Below the pieces are notes generated by a model, which did not search any database, had not been told where the DNA came from, and was given only the letters and a program-made list of their open reading frames with translations. Position numbers and translations under genes: made by a program. Below, piece after piece: positions 8,688 to 18,166 of a stretch of DNA of 21,689 nucleotides. The stretch is from Nemertoderma westbladi (Eukaryota; Xenacoelomorpha; Nemertodermatida; Nemertodermatidae): the NCBI GenBank assembly GCA_032718475.1, contig JAUCBJ010006586.1:1-21689 (forward strand), read 5' to 3'. The stretch's first letter is position 1. Each line of letters starts with the position of its first letter.

Positions 8688-9769
8688 TATTAATTGGAAA
8701 TTGGACGCAAATAACAACAGCTGATTACTCTCAAAAATAAAACTGTAACCTGTTCTATTGTGTTTACTTTATTGTTTTGGTTAAAATAACGTGCCACTGT
8801 AACCTGCTCCTTTCCCAAAATTGAGAAATTAATATTGAGGCAGGATATTAATTCGCCAAGATGGGATTTGCGTCCAGTCCCACCCCCCTCCTGTCTCTTG
8901 ATTTTACTAAAAAAATAGAATATATTGCATTTTACTGTTATAATTACTGTATTGAATAAAATAATTAATTTATTGTTTATTAAACCGTGCTAAGCACGTT
9001 GTACTGGAGCTCTAACAATTCCCCACTAGCGGCAGACAGGAACTGTAAAAGTCTCTGTAGAATTTCTAATTAAGCAATGCTCTTAGGTAACTACTACTAA
9101 ATTTCAGATGAATCTGATCGTTGGTTCTATAATTACAGCTATTTTTACTTTTCTGTTAATTCGCTCCCTAGCGGCAGACAGGGGAACTGTATAAGTCTGT
9201 CTGTGTGTAGAATTTCAAAATTTTTTATAGACTGCATGTGTACCAAGTTTGGTTCCATTTCATCCTTGATTGACTGACTTATAAGCGTTCAAACATTCCT
9301 GCCACAAACATAGCCAGAGGCAGCCACAAACAAATAAAAGCTGCAGGAACTCTAGCGATAATTAATTAATTAATTATTAAATACTGTTTCAATTAAATTA
9401 CTTACGAAAATCTAGTCATCTTCTTTTAAATATGGACCCTGCATTCGTGGAAAATATAAAATTTGATAATTCAGCAGTCAGCCTACGCTAATTTCACAGC
9501 AAAGTCCTTGTCATGGCCTGTGTGTAGTAGGCCATGGTACCACCCTACTACCGGTACCGGCTGACCGGTGGCAACTAGCACTTCAGCACTTGCACAGCAA
9601 CAGCACTACCGGCGCTACACAGGTTGGAATTTATGTAGAGTTTGCTCAACAGTACAGATATAAAATAGTTATCTAAATTATATATATTACTATTGACAAG
9701 TATTGAAATATATACCGTTATTCGTGTTATCAGTATTTGCAACATCTGACATTGGAGAGGTGAGAGAAG
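8688..9769. other. Non-coding stretch upstream of the small zinc-motif ORF
   Basis: It contains a local duplication of a phrase with AGCGGCAGACAGG (about 9027 and 9170), a TTAA-rich run at 9359-9380 and a copy of a dispersed repeat (9209-9300). Just before the ORF are TATATA at 9709-9714 and TCAGT at 9730-9734, which could form a weak promoter with a 38-base leader. No other gene is seen. Confidence 0.45.
9209..9300. repeat. Dispersed repeat, copy 1
   Basis: A segment around GTGTACCAAGTTTGGTT and the following CATTxxTTG/GACTxACTTAT-like phrase recurs at 11018-11112. The two copies share word order over about 90 bases with many substitutions. They are likely relics of the same unidentified interspersed element. 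Confidence 0.6.
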
Positions 9770-10110
9770 ATGAATACCGGCACTCAACAAAACCAACGCT
9801 TATCACAGGTCGGTATGGTTACCTCGAAACCGGCGCGACTGTCCACTCGAATACAACTTCAAAACACAAACGCCAACAATAAACTGAAAGCGAATCGAAC
9901 GTCTTCAGAAGAATCTGTCATTGGGACGAAGAAAAGGAAGCCGAAACCACGGGAATGGACCACAGCTAAGATTGAATGCTCCCATTGTCAGAGTTCCTGG
10001 ACCGAAATTGAAACACCAATTGCCGATGGGCTTGATCTCTCAAACCAAAACTTCCTCTGCGGGGTTTGCGCGGCAATAAAGATTGAAAGTCTGGAAGCTG
10101 GCATCCCTAG
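9770..10110 (+). CDS. Possible first exon with a CX2C...CX2C zinc-binding pattern
   Basis: The ORF from ATG 9770 continues to 10228 (152 aa), but its last 39 residues look intronic and AT-rich. A plausible splice donor, CCTAG|GTATTA, lies at 10110/10111, so I end the exon there (about 113 residues). The N-terminal 60 residues are polar and basic, with a KKRKPKP cluster near 54-60 that could be a nuclear localisation signal. Cys70, Cys73, Cys97 and Cys100 form a CX2C-X23-CX2C pair with a Trp at 77, reminiscent of a reduced PHD finger or zinc ribbon of the kind also found in LINE ORF1 proteins. C and G use is higher than in the flanks. It may be a host gene exon or a transposon ORF1 remnant; the downstream exon is not identified. 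Confidence 0.45.
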
Positions 10111-10228
10111 GTATTATTATTATAAAGAGCGTCAGCCTGCGTTTAATAAATATATTTTAATACAAAACAGGTCGAACACAAAGAGGCTTATAATGAAGAC
10201 GAGTACTGCATTGATTATATTCCTATAA

Positions 10229-10984
10229 ACCACCTGGCTTTGCATATTGAACGTGCGTTTGGAAATAAGTTCGTGCTACCCTTCCGTGGGTGGTAGATGT
10301 CGCGGTTATGTATTGGTGGGTGGGAAGGGAGGGGGGGGGGGGGTGCAGATTAAAAGGGGTGAACACGTACTTCCCCCCTTTCTTTGATTAATTGGTGGTG
10401 TGGGTTAATCTCTCATAACCTGATTTTGTGATACAGTCGCACAATTTTAATTTGTATCTCATAACTGGGCCTCGTGCTGCGCGAAGGCCCCACGAACGTG
10501 TCATTATATCTTCTGTCACCTGAGATAGTAAGTAATACAACATTTATAGTATAGAGTCAATAGGAATTGAAATACAGGCAGTGTGGTTGGAGTTATGTCT
10601 GTGTTGCTATAGCAATAACTACTGGCTGCCTATTACAGTACAATTCCCCTCTGGTAAGGCTACACCAACATCTCCCAGCCAGCTAGCAGCTCTACACCCC
10701 CGCAGAGACTATGTTGACCAATAATGGGCAGGTTAAAATTTTAACTCAATAATTGTGCCGCTTTAATTACGTTTAGATCATTTAAAGACACATTTATTAA
10801 AGCAAATCACTTGAACTAATTAAAAACTATAATAGAATAGGGTATGTGGATTACATCTGTATAATTTTTAAGTATAATTATTTAAATCTTATACTGTAAA
10901 ATAATTAATTTCCTTTAACAGGCAGGTTGAAAATGCAGTTTTTACCGTAATCAACTTAATTAACTAATTAACTGCTATTATCTT
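10229..10984. other. Non-coding stretch
   Basis: No gene is seen. It includes a G13 run at 10331-10343 within a G-rich patch, followed by ordinary AT-rich sequence. If the preceding ORF is an exon, this would be intron. Confidence 0.45.
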
Positions 10985-11017
10985 AGCTTCTCGAAGGCCA
11001 CACGGAAATTCAACTTG

Positions 11018-11112
11018 GAAAATTTCTAAACTTTTGCCAGACTACATGTGTACCAAGTTTGGTTAAATTTCATTAACATTTGGCTGAGTTATTAACGTTT
11101 AAAATTGGACAC
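11018..11112. repeat. Dispersed repeat, copy 2
   Basis: It shares ATGTGTACCAAGTTTGGTT and surrounding phrases with 9209-9300. It is followed by an ACAGA/CAGAC-rich patch (11110-11150), as is common after this sort of repeat in invertebrates. No coding capacity is seen. Confidence 0.6.
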
Positions 11113-11443
11113 AACAGAACAACAGATCGACAGAACAGACACACCGATTGAGTTAGTGGTACCTGTATGCTAAGCTCGCTTACTTTCGTCGCTCGCCCCA
11201 CATGTGCTTGTGTGCTTTCATTTAGCATTCTCTCAGGCCCCTACGTACCTATGGGATTTGTTATGCTTGACATCTTGAGAATGCCTTTGTTGGACGAAAT
11301 CTACCAATCACAACCTCGTGATTTTATCTTACTGAATTTGTGTAACACGTTGATCGCCATTACATTATTCTGTGATTATTTATGCGTACCTACTGTACCA
11401 CGAAGGTCTTCTTACTTGACTAATTAAAATATGCATGAGTAGT
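11113..11443. other. Non-coding stretch before the satellite
   Basis: The plus-strand open frame 11167-11427 (86 aa) is hydrophobic and Cys/Leu-rich, but it has no homology I recognise and no codon bias, so I do not call it a gene. Confidence 0.4.
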
Positions 11444-11629
11444 ATAACCTATAACCTATAACCTATAACCTATAACCTATAACCTATAACCTATAACCTA
11501 TAACCTATAACCTATAACCTATAACCTATAACCTATAACCTATAACCTATAACCTATAACCTATAACCTATAACCTATAACCAACCTATAACCTATAACC
11601 TATAACCTATAACCTATAACCTATAACCT
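11444..11629. repeat. CCTATAA heptanucleotide satellite, about 26 copies
   Basis: This is a near-perfect 7-bp tandem array with one register break at about 11579-11584 (TAACCAACC). The unit is the arthropod telomere unit CCTAA with TA inserted, but that is resemblance only; the array is interstitial here. Confidence 0.95.
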
Positions 11630-12205
11630 CGGGATTTTACTAAGTACTAATACCTGGTATATCATTGATGCGGATCGTCCCATGATTCACAATTTAAATA
11701 ACTTACAGCGCCTAGCACTTGTTATAGAAATTTCCATAATCATCTTACTTAACATCTTATGCCTAGAGGGATATTTTGTCTCATTTAATTAGCACATGTC
11801 AAAATCACTATGACACTGTGACGCCAAGGAACAAATTACATTATTATCCCGTTTACTCAGGACATTCAAAATATTCCTTAATGACCTTAGAATGACATAT
11901 TGTACGAGCAAGGAATACCTTAGTACCTGATAATAATTAATTATGAATGGAACTCCAGTATTCGGCCAAATAGGTCACGACCACTGGCACAAATTTATGA
12001 ATTTTTACGTACATATTGACAATCTGCATCAAAAACACCACATAAAAGCCATGATAATGATTTTCAGTGAGCTTGTGAGTAGTAGATCATGTGGGTGAAG
12101 TGTATATCTGTGTATTCAGATATAACAGATTGCCCAACGCACCTGGACAAGTGGGCAGCCTGCCAACCTAAATGTTTTATCACAGTCTAACTAAGTCTAG
12201 TTCTC
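11630..12205. other. Non-coding stretch
   Basis: No gene or clear repeat is seen between the satellite and the minisatellite that precedes the middle LTR. Confidence 0.5.
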
Positions 12206-12321
12206 GTGGGATATGAAGCCTCCCTACTGCCCTGAGATATAAAGACACTTGGAATATAAAAACCCCTGGGACATAAAGACCTTGGAATTTTATAAAGACC
12301 CCTGGGATATAAAGACCTGAG
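12206..12321. repeat. Imperfect minisatellite, about 17-bp unit
   Basis: Repeated phrases of the form CCTGGGATATAAAGAC or CTTGGAATATAAAGAC occur about six times. It ends 35 bases before the middle LTR. Confidence 0.75.
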
Positions 12322-12355
12322 ATCTGAGATAATACAGCCTCTTATGGAATATGCC

Positions 12356-13565
12356 TGTAAAAGCTTTTGTGGGATAACTGATACGTTTGCCTTTGCTGGC
12401 CAGTTCCCCCCAGTCGCTAGAATACTCTCAAAGGGATTTATAACTAAAATAGTGCAAGCTACCAGCTTATTGGCTGATGTGCTGTACGGAGATATCTGGG
12501 CTCAGTTTAATCGGCCAACTAGCTTAGAGAGGTTGCCTTAGCCTTGCTGTCCGTATCGGCCAATAGAATTTGAGTGGGCGTTGATTTCGACCTATCCCAG
12601 AGCTACTGAACTGAATTTCCTATCTCACTGCTCATCCTCTGTGTTGGACGGGAGCTTCGGGGAATAAGGGTATTTTGGTATACTCGTATAGTGGTAGTAG
12701 TCATATGATTTTATATGATTCTGTTGTTGTGTTCCCATTTTCGCCATAACACCGGCTTTTTGGGAAGAACTCTAGTAAAACTGCTTAAATTATCGAAAGT
12801 ATAAACTGTTACCTAACTTAAATCACCTAATTAATCAATCTAACTAATCTCGCTTAATTTAACTGCACTAATCATATTGTTTGTACTGTTATTTACCGTC
12901 AGTTATTAATTGTATAGATTTGTTGATGAAATATTGCCCTTTGGAGAATACGGATAAATCACCCAAATTTCCCAATTTTCTTGATACACTACAGGTTAGA
13001 GAGACGGGCTATACATAACAATTGCGATTTATATCAATGTGGTGTGTATTGAATCTAATGTTATTTAGCAGACACTACATGAGTCAATTGCTGCTCTCTT
13101 TAAGTGTGATCAAATTTACTGACGGTCGGCAGAATAGTGTGTATGATTGTGATTGGTAACAAAGCATTTCCTAAAGAATGCGCTTTATACTTTAATCATA
13201 AGCAGTATCGTTGCGTTTAGTATAAGTCCTAGTTCTGTTTAAATAGATAGAGCGCCACGTCCTAAAGGAACTGTTAATATTTCCCAAAAGCCAATAATAT
13301 CTGTCAGAAATTAATTATTAACGATCTATCGAATAATACAGTAAGTTTACACTGCAACCTTACACTGCAATAATAAAATTTAAGCATCCGAATTCAGCCT
13401 CCCGGGTGTAGATCCATCGGGTGAATGATCGCGCATGGGCTGACTTCGGCTAATGTTTTGTGTATTAGCATAAAATATTGTCGTATGCTAAAGGTGTTTT
13501 AATTAACTAAAAGACATATAAATTTTGGCAGGTTAAACTGCTAAAGGTCTTCAAAAGCGCGAACA
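12356..13565 (+). repeat. 5' LTR of element B (1210 bp), diverged subfamily
   Basis: It starts TGTAAAAGCTTTTGTG and ends AAAGCGCGAACA, the same ends as the LTRs at 1207-2435 and 18136-19370. The R and U5 parts align with those copies at perhaps 70-80% by eye. The CCAAT box (12560-12564), AATAAA (13372-13377) and the 31-bp block (13251-13281) are kept; the TATA box is not. The small ORF at 12344-12541 overlaps the U3 and is not a gene. Confidence 0.8.
13251..13281 (+). repeat. 31-bp invariant LTR block, middle copy
   Basis: It is identical to 2153-2183 and to the complement of 18387-18417, in an LTR that is otherwise clearly diverged from those two. Confidence 0.6.
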
Positions 13566-13633
13566 GTAACAGTTTATAATCTTATTGCAGTAAGCAATAA
13601 GGTTGCAAAATACCGTAGTGACCGGTAAACCTG

Positions 13634-13723
13634 AACCGGTACTTCTGTAGGTCAGTAGGCCCAACTGCCAGAACCGGTACTTCTGCAGGTCTGTAGGCCC
13701 AACTGTCCTAACCGGTACTGCTG
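13634..13723. repeat. 38-bp tandem repeat, 2.4 copies
   Basis: Each unit starts AACCGGTACTTCTG and contains GTAGGCCCAACTG. The units are 13634-13671, 13672-13709 and a partial one at 13710-13723. Confidence 0.85.
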
Positions 13724-13903
13724 TATAAGTACATTAGTATTATTCGATCTTGATTATTGTATACCGGTAGGTCTCGATATTAAATCGGGGACACCTGGTT
13801 TTTATTGGGATTTTACTTAGGTCTATTTCTGTCAGTTTTATTTACAAGTAGGCTAATATTGAGCAGAAGGCGTATGACCCTGCTCAGATTGTTCAGATAA
13901 TTG

Positions 13904-14470
13904 TAGGCTGAGCTGCTGTCTCACTGTTGTTGAGTTTGGAGAGATTACGGCGTGTGTAGAGTTTGTCTGATAAAGTGCCGTTAGTAAGTTGGGGCAGCCA
14001 TATGCTGTAAGGTCAATCCCCTCTTAAAGAATAAGTCGTACTACCGTGTTAGAACGCATACTAACTAACAGTTTCAGAGTCTGCATATACTGTAGTTTAT
14101 TTAGGCTTGATCGTAGTCTGCCAGTGTTTTAGCCTGTGTTTGTTTGTGTGGTCTGTTCAGGTACCGTAATAGTTATTACTCAAATATTTTGTAGGCTGGA
14201 TTGTTGTCTAGCTATTTTTAGGTCTGAAGGGATTGCTACGTGTGTAGAGTTGTCTGATAAAGTGCCGTTAGTAAGTTGGGGCAGCCATATGCTGTAAGGT
14301 CAATCCCCTCTTAAAGAATAAGTCGTACTACCGTGTTAGAACGCATACTAACTAACAGTTTCAGAATCTGCACATACTGTAGTTTGTTTAGGCTTGATAG
14401 TAGTCTGCCAGCGTTTGGTTTGTATTCTGTTTGAGTATTCTGTATGGGTAGCGTAATATTTATTATTCAG
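13904..14470. repeat. 287-bp direct repeat with a perfect 116-bp core
   Basis: The cores 13963-14078 and 14250-14365 are identical by eye over 116 bases, including GATAAAGTGCCGTTAGTAAG. The flanks of each unit, on both sides, are only about 65-80% alike. Confidence 0.85.
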
Positions 14471-15399
14471 AGTTTATGCGGTTATTCGCAACATTCATGT
14501 CCCCAAGTTTATTCCTACAGTAATTGTGTTTGTTATACATACCGTTATAGTTAAATTAACCTCGGTACTACACGGGCTGCTTGGCGTAGGACAAGACTGG
14601 TGACTTTGTGCTTCGGTCACTCCAGCAGATGCCGTGGTTCTTTTAACTGTTCAAGTATATTTAACTACTGATTATTTGTTATACCGGTACTTGTACCTAA
14701 TTTAGGGTTTAGTGTACAGTGCTTTCCGAAGTAATTAGTGTAGGCAGTGTATTTGTGTTGTAAGGTGGTTGATAGGCACATTCGTTAGCTCTATTAGCTT
14801 CTGGGTAGGAACAATCCGTGATACATAACGTAGTACCTATAGCGATACGGTTATAGGTCGTCAGGCGGTGGTATTTTCCTATCTGGACAACGCAGTATAT
14901 TTACTACTACTTATTATTTAAATACCGTAATACCCTGTCTGTTGTAATAACCAGAATTCTAACCCTTTGTTAGGCTGGTTTGTAGACTTCCTGTAAAATT
15001 ACCCTAAAAAATTCGTACGTAATATTTTGTTGTGTTTTAATTAGAGAATTAATCTCACCCATATCGTAAGTAATTTGTAGTATTAAGTAACTTAGGTAAA
15101 TTAGAATTATCAGTTTTAGTGTCTCAATAAGTAACACTGCACTGAGAGCGCACATCTTCTGTGTAGTGACGTCCCCAGAAATAATAACATTTATTTCAAA
15201 TATTGACAAAAACCCATTTTAAACGGGTATATAACTATTATAAATCAACTCAAACGATTTATAAATAGTAGGCCTGCCATACAACAACTAGGTCTCAATA
15301 TCAGTTGAACTACTGCCTGGATAACGGTAATAAAGTAAGTTAAAGTAACTAAGTAACCCTAAAATATTCAGGAATTCAATTATTCTAAAAATAATTGAC

Positions 15400-15640
15400 A
15401 TACCGGTACTTACTATAGGCTTATTACATTTATTTCTATAAATTTGAGCTGAAATCATACCGGTACTCTGTAATTAATTCTAGTTCATAATTATACTTAT
15501 ATACTATAAGTGTAAGCTGTATACCGGTATTCACTATAGGCCTACTATATATATATATTTGTGCTAAATTATATACCGGTACTCTGTGACAAATCTAGTC
15601 TGTAATAATACTTATATATATTATAAGCATACCGGTATTC
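15400..15640. repeat. Diverged tandem repeat of about 110-120 bp with ATACCGGTA starts
   Basis: The units begin at 15400, 15521 and 15629 with ATACCGGTA(C/T)T and include a second ATACCGGTACTCTG near the middle. They end 135 bases before the gag ATG. Confidence 0.75.
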
Positions 15641-15775
15641 TAATATATTGTATATATATCACGTTACATCGAGTAACGGTATCGGTAATAAATCGCTAGG
15701 CTTGCGGTCATACTGAATTACCAGACTTGCTTTAACTGAAACTATAGTAGTAGACATTCAACTGTATAGCTAAAC

Positions 15776-18166
15776 ATGTCTGACACTCAGCAAAACCTGT
15801 CAGACAGTCTGATCGATACAACTATCTGTGACTCAGATAGGAGTGTGGAGCGAATAAGAAAGGAGTTTAGCTCACCTCCTACTGCAAAAAAGGTCATCCC
15901 TCCAGTAGTATCAGACCCTAGGCTAGTCCACCATAGGTCCATCATAGGCACTCGGGCACAGGTCAAATGGAACCAAGAGGCAGCTGTCCTATCGCAGCAA
16001 CATCTTGGTCAAGAACCTACTTCCCAGCGACCCGATAGCTCCAGCAGTTCGGATACTGTAGAGCTGACCCCCGAACGCGGAGTGCAGATGGCTGTTACAG
16101 TCTACTCGGACCCCCTTCTTACCCTTCCTGCTGCAGTGCTAACTACTATATTCATTGCTGTGGAGGAACATCAAGCCGACTGGGCGAGGAATAAACGAGC
16201 GACCCAAGATAATTATGCGGGATACGCCAGGGAAGAATTAATGTCTATTGTCGAGTCACAATGGAACTTTCCCGGACTCGGACTCCCGTTGGACCTGTCC
16301 GAGGCTACTTGGGAAGATATACACAGGATGGGAGTGGCTAAAGATACAATGGATCCAGCTATTTGGAAGAGGTCGGCAGCAGGATATGTGCAGGGATTCT
16401 TCGACTCCTTGGATCGATTGGAAGAACAACTGTTTCGACAACCTCAAGGACCTCAAGAGCAGGAAGAGCTGCTATATCAAATACGCGAGAGAACCCTACA
16501 CATACGACTAATCCTCTCAGCCTTTGAGGAAACTTCCAAAGGAAGACAGGACACGTCGCTGCAGGTTGCTGTCAAAACTTGGTTACATCGGGTAGATCTC
16601 CAAGTACAGGAAACGGCCCAGTGGAAATCTCAGCTGGCTGAGAGATCAACCTGTGAAGAACAAACTGATGTCACCCTTTCTCAAGCGGAAAGCGAAGAGA
16701 CCGCCGAGAAACCGCGAACTAGAGACGCTATCGACATTTATTTGTCCGACTATCAGCGATTCCTAGGAGACGAAGAGTTGAGGAGACGGCTGTCTGGACT
16801 TTCCCCTAATAGTGAAGGAACAAAGCTTGTGTTGGACTCAATCGATGCCGAAATGTTAGCTGCAAACCAAGCTGAATGTGATGAAAAACTCCGCCTCACT
16901 AGAGTCCGAAAAGAACAAATAAAGAAAAGAAAGATAGAGGAACAAAGGGCGGCGGCTATGGCAGAAGCAGAAGTAGAAAGAAAGGCAGCGGCGGCAGATG
17001 CAAAGGCAGCGGCGGCAGATGCAAAAGCAGCAAAGGCAGTGGCAGAAGCAGAACGGAGAGCCGCTGAGCAGACTACCCAACTGGAGTTGGAAAATCTGCA
17101 AGAGACACAAGACAGTATAAATAAACAGTTTACTGCTAATCAAATGCAGATGATGAGAAAATCTACTCCCAAGCGCCAGGGATACACATCCTCGGAGGAA
17201 GGCGAGACCACCGATCCTGAAGGCGGAGGAAATAGATCTCATCTAAGTAGGCGTAGAAAAACATCTTACCGTCGCAAATTGCCTGATTTGCCCCCAGCTG
17301 TTAAAAGACAGCTAACTAGCACAGACTTAGGTAGTGCAGAACCCATAGAACAATTTATCCAGGTCAAAAGGCTCCCTACTATAGTCGATGAACCTGAAAT
17401 AATTAGGCCTGTTGTTCCCAAAGTCACTTCTGTACTAGAGACCCCTGTACTTCCAGAGCTTAACTCTAAATTCCCTTTACATAGTACTACACTGCCTGTA
17501 CCCGGTAGAACAGTCCAAGAGAATATCCCTGTCCAGATAGCAGAGAGAGAAATCAATAATTTGTCTCCCGTCGTCCCGCGTCAGCCCACTACTATGTTGG
17601 CGACTCCCGCTTCGGCGGTTGAGTGGGTGGAAGAGGGACGGCGGGGGATGAATCTCCTGCTAGGACAGATGCAGGAGACTGTCTACCAACTTAAGGGAAC
17701 AGTGAGGGAAGGTAGAGCAGAGTTGCAAGAAGTGCAGCAAAGTATCGCGCTAGAACGCGACAAATTAGTCAATATACAAAAGGGCATACCAATACCCCCT
17801 GTAACATTGTGTCAACCTGTTAGGTCTGAAGTATTACATGCGCAAGGTGTGGAGCCTACACGCATCTATACTGCTAGTGAAGTTGAAACTCCTATAGCAA
17901 ACCCTATTAAGGGTGATTATAGACCTGTTATTAATGATATTCCCTATAGACCTGATAATGATCCGAGAAATTTATATACCGATAATTCGATATTAAATAA
18001 CACGATGGCCCAAGAAAGCTTTACGCGTCAGATGGCTAGAACAGAAGCCCGCCAAGCGGTCAAAGTGGGAGAGATCGTCAAATTCAATGGAGACGAAATG
18101 AAATGGTTACCTTTCAACGAATATTACAAAGACAGTGTTCGCGCTTTCAGACCTTTGGCAGTTTAA
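15776..18166 (+). CDS. Gag-like polyprotein, truncated by an LTR insertion
   Basis: The ATG at 15776 has a good context (A at -3), and the frame is open for 796 codons. Only 787 are native: the inverted LTR begins at 18136, so residues 788-796 and the TAA come from that LTR. The product would be the structural protein that packages retroelement RNA in the cytoplasm. Visible parts are a polar, Ser/Thr-rich N-terminus (1-100) and a helical, Trp-containing region (105-290). A long charged Ala-rich coiled-coil region follows (about 355-450, with 21-bp DNA repeats encoding AAADAKA). Next come a basic stretch (about 490-503), a Pro-rich linker (500-610), a second helix (615-670) and a terminal segment with FNGDEMKWLPF at 770-780. 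That last pattern (F-x-G-D-x3-W-x2-F) resembles the start of the BEL/Pao gag domain DUF1759. A zinc knuckle, protease and RT would lie beyond the break. The open frame suggests a fairly young element. Confidence 0.7.
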   Translation: MSDTQQNLSDSLIDTTICDSDRSVERIRKEFSSPPTAKKVIPPVVSDPRLVHHRSIIGTRAQVKWNQEAAVLSQQHLGQEPTSQRPDSSSSSDTVELTPERGVQMAVTVYSDPLLTLPAAVLTTIFIAVEEHQADWARNKRATQDNYAGYAREELMSIVESQWNFPGLGLPLDLSEATWEDIHRMGVAKDTMDPAIWKRSAAGYVQGFFDSLDRLEEQLFRQPQGPQEQEELLYQIRERTLHIRLILSAFEETSKGRQDTSLQVAVKTWLHRVDLQVQETAQWKSQLAERSTCEEQTDVTLSQAESEETAEKPRTRDAIDIYLSDYQRFLGDEELRRRLSGLSPNSEGTKLVLDSIDAEMLAANQAECDEKLRLTRVRKEQIKKRKIEEQRAAAMAEAEVERKAAAADAKAAAADAKAAKAVAEAERRAAEQTTQLELENLQETQDSINKQFTANQMQMMRKSTPKRQGYTSSEEGETTDPEGGGNRSHLSRRRKTSYRRKLPDLPPAVKRQLTSTDLGSAEPIEQFIQVKRLPTIVDEPEIIRPVVPKVTSVLETPVLPELNSKFPLHSTTLPVPGRTVQENIPVQIAEREINNLSPVVPRQPTTMLATPASAVEWVEEGRRGMNLLLGQMQETVYQLKGTVREGRAELQEVQQSIALERDKLVNIQKGIPIPPVTLCQPVRSEVLHAQGVEPTRIYTASEVETPIANPIKGDYRPVINDIPYRPDNDPRNLYTDNSILNNTMAQESFTRQMARTEARQAVKVGEIVKFNGDEMKWLPFNEYYKDSVRAFRPLAV

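Larger units (their letters stand above)
13566..15775 (+). other. Long untranslated leader of element B
   Basis: These 2.2 kb between the LTR and the gag start hold no supported ORF but several tandem duplications: a 38-bp repeat (13634-13723), a 287-bp repeat (about 13900-14470) and a 110-120-bp repeat (15400-15640). ACCGGTA palindromes punctuate it. In retroelements this region would hold the primer-binding site, the packaging signal and possibly a splice donor or IRES. I can point to none with certainty. The minus-strand frame 14970-15209 is discounted. Confidence 0.55.
12356..18135 (+). mobile_element. 5' half of an LTR retrotransposon (element B), interrupted
   Basis: The order is 5' LTR (12356-13565), untranslated leader (13566-15775) and gag-like ORF (15776-18135), after which an inverted LTR of the same family replaces the rest. 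It is a 5' LTR and not a solo LTR because the bases before it (ATGCC) are not repeated after it (GTAAC), and because a gag lies downstream on the same strand. No good primer-binding site (a TGG-starting tRNA complement) is visible just after 13565, which is a weakness of this model. Pol and the 3' LTR are not in the window on this side. Confidence 0.7.

Noticed and set aside
11167-11427. 86-aa plus-strand ORF
   Set aside because: It has no domain, no codon bias and no promoter, and lies in repeat-derived DNA; an ORF of this length is expected by chance.
12344-12541. 65-aa ORF across the start of the middle LTR
   Set aside because: It straddles the LTR boundary, so it cannot be an ancestral gene of either part.
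16856-17242. 128-aa minus-strand ORF opposite the gag coiled coil
   Set aside because: It is a shadow of the GCA/GAA-rich coiled-coil codons, and its Cys/Leu-rich product reflects the reverse complement.
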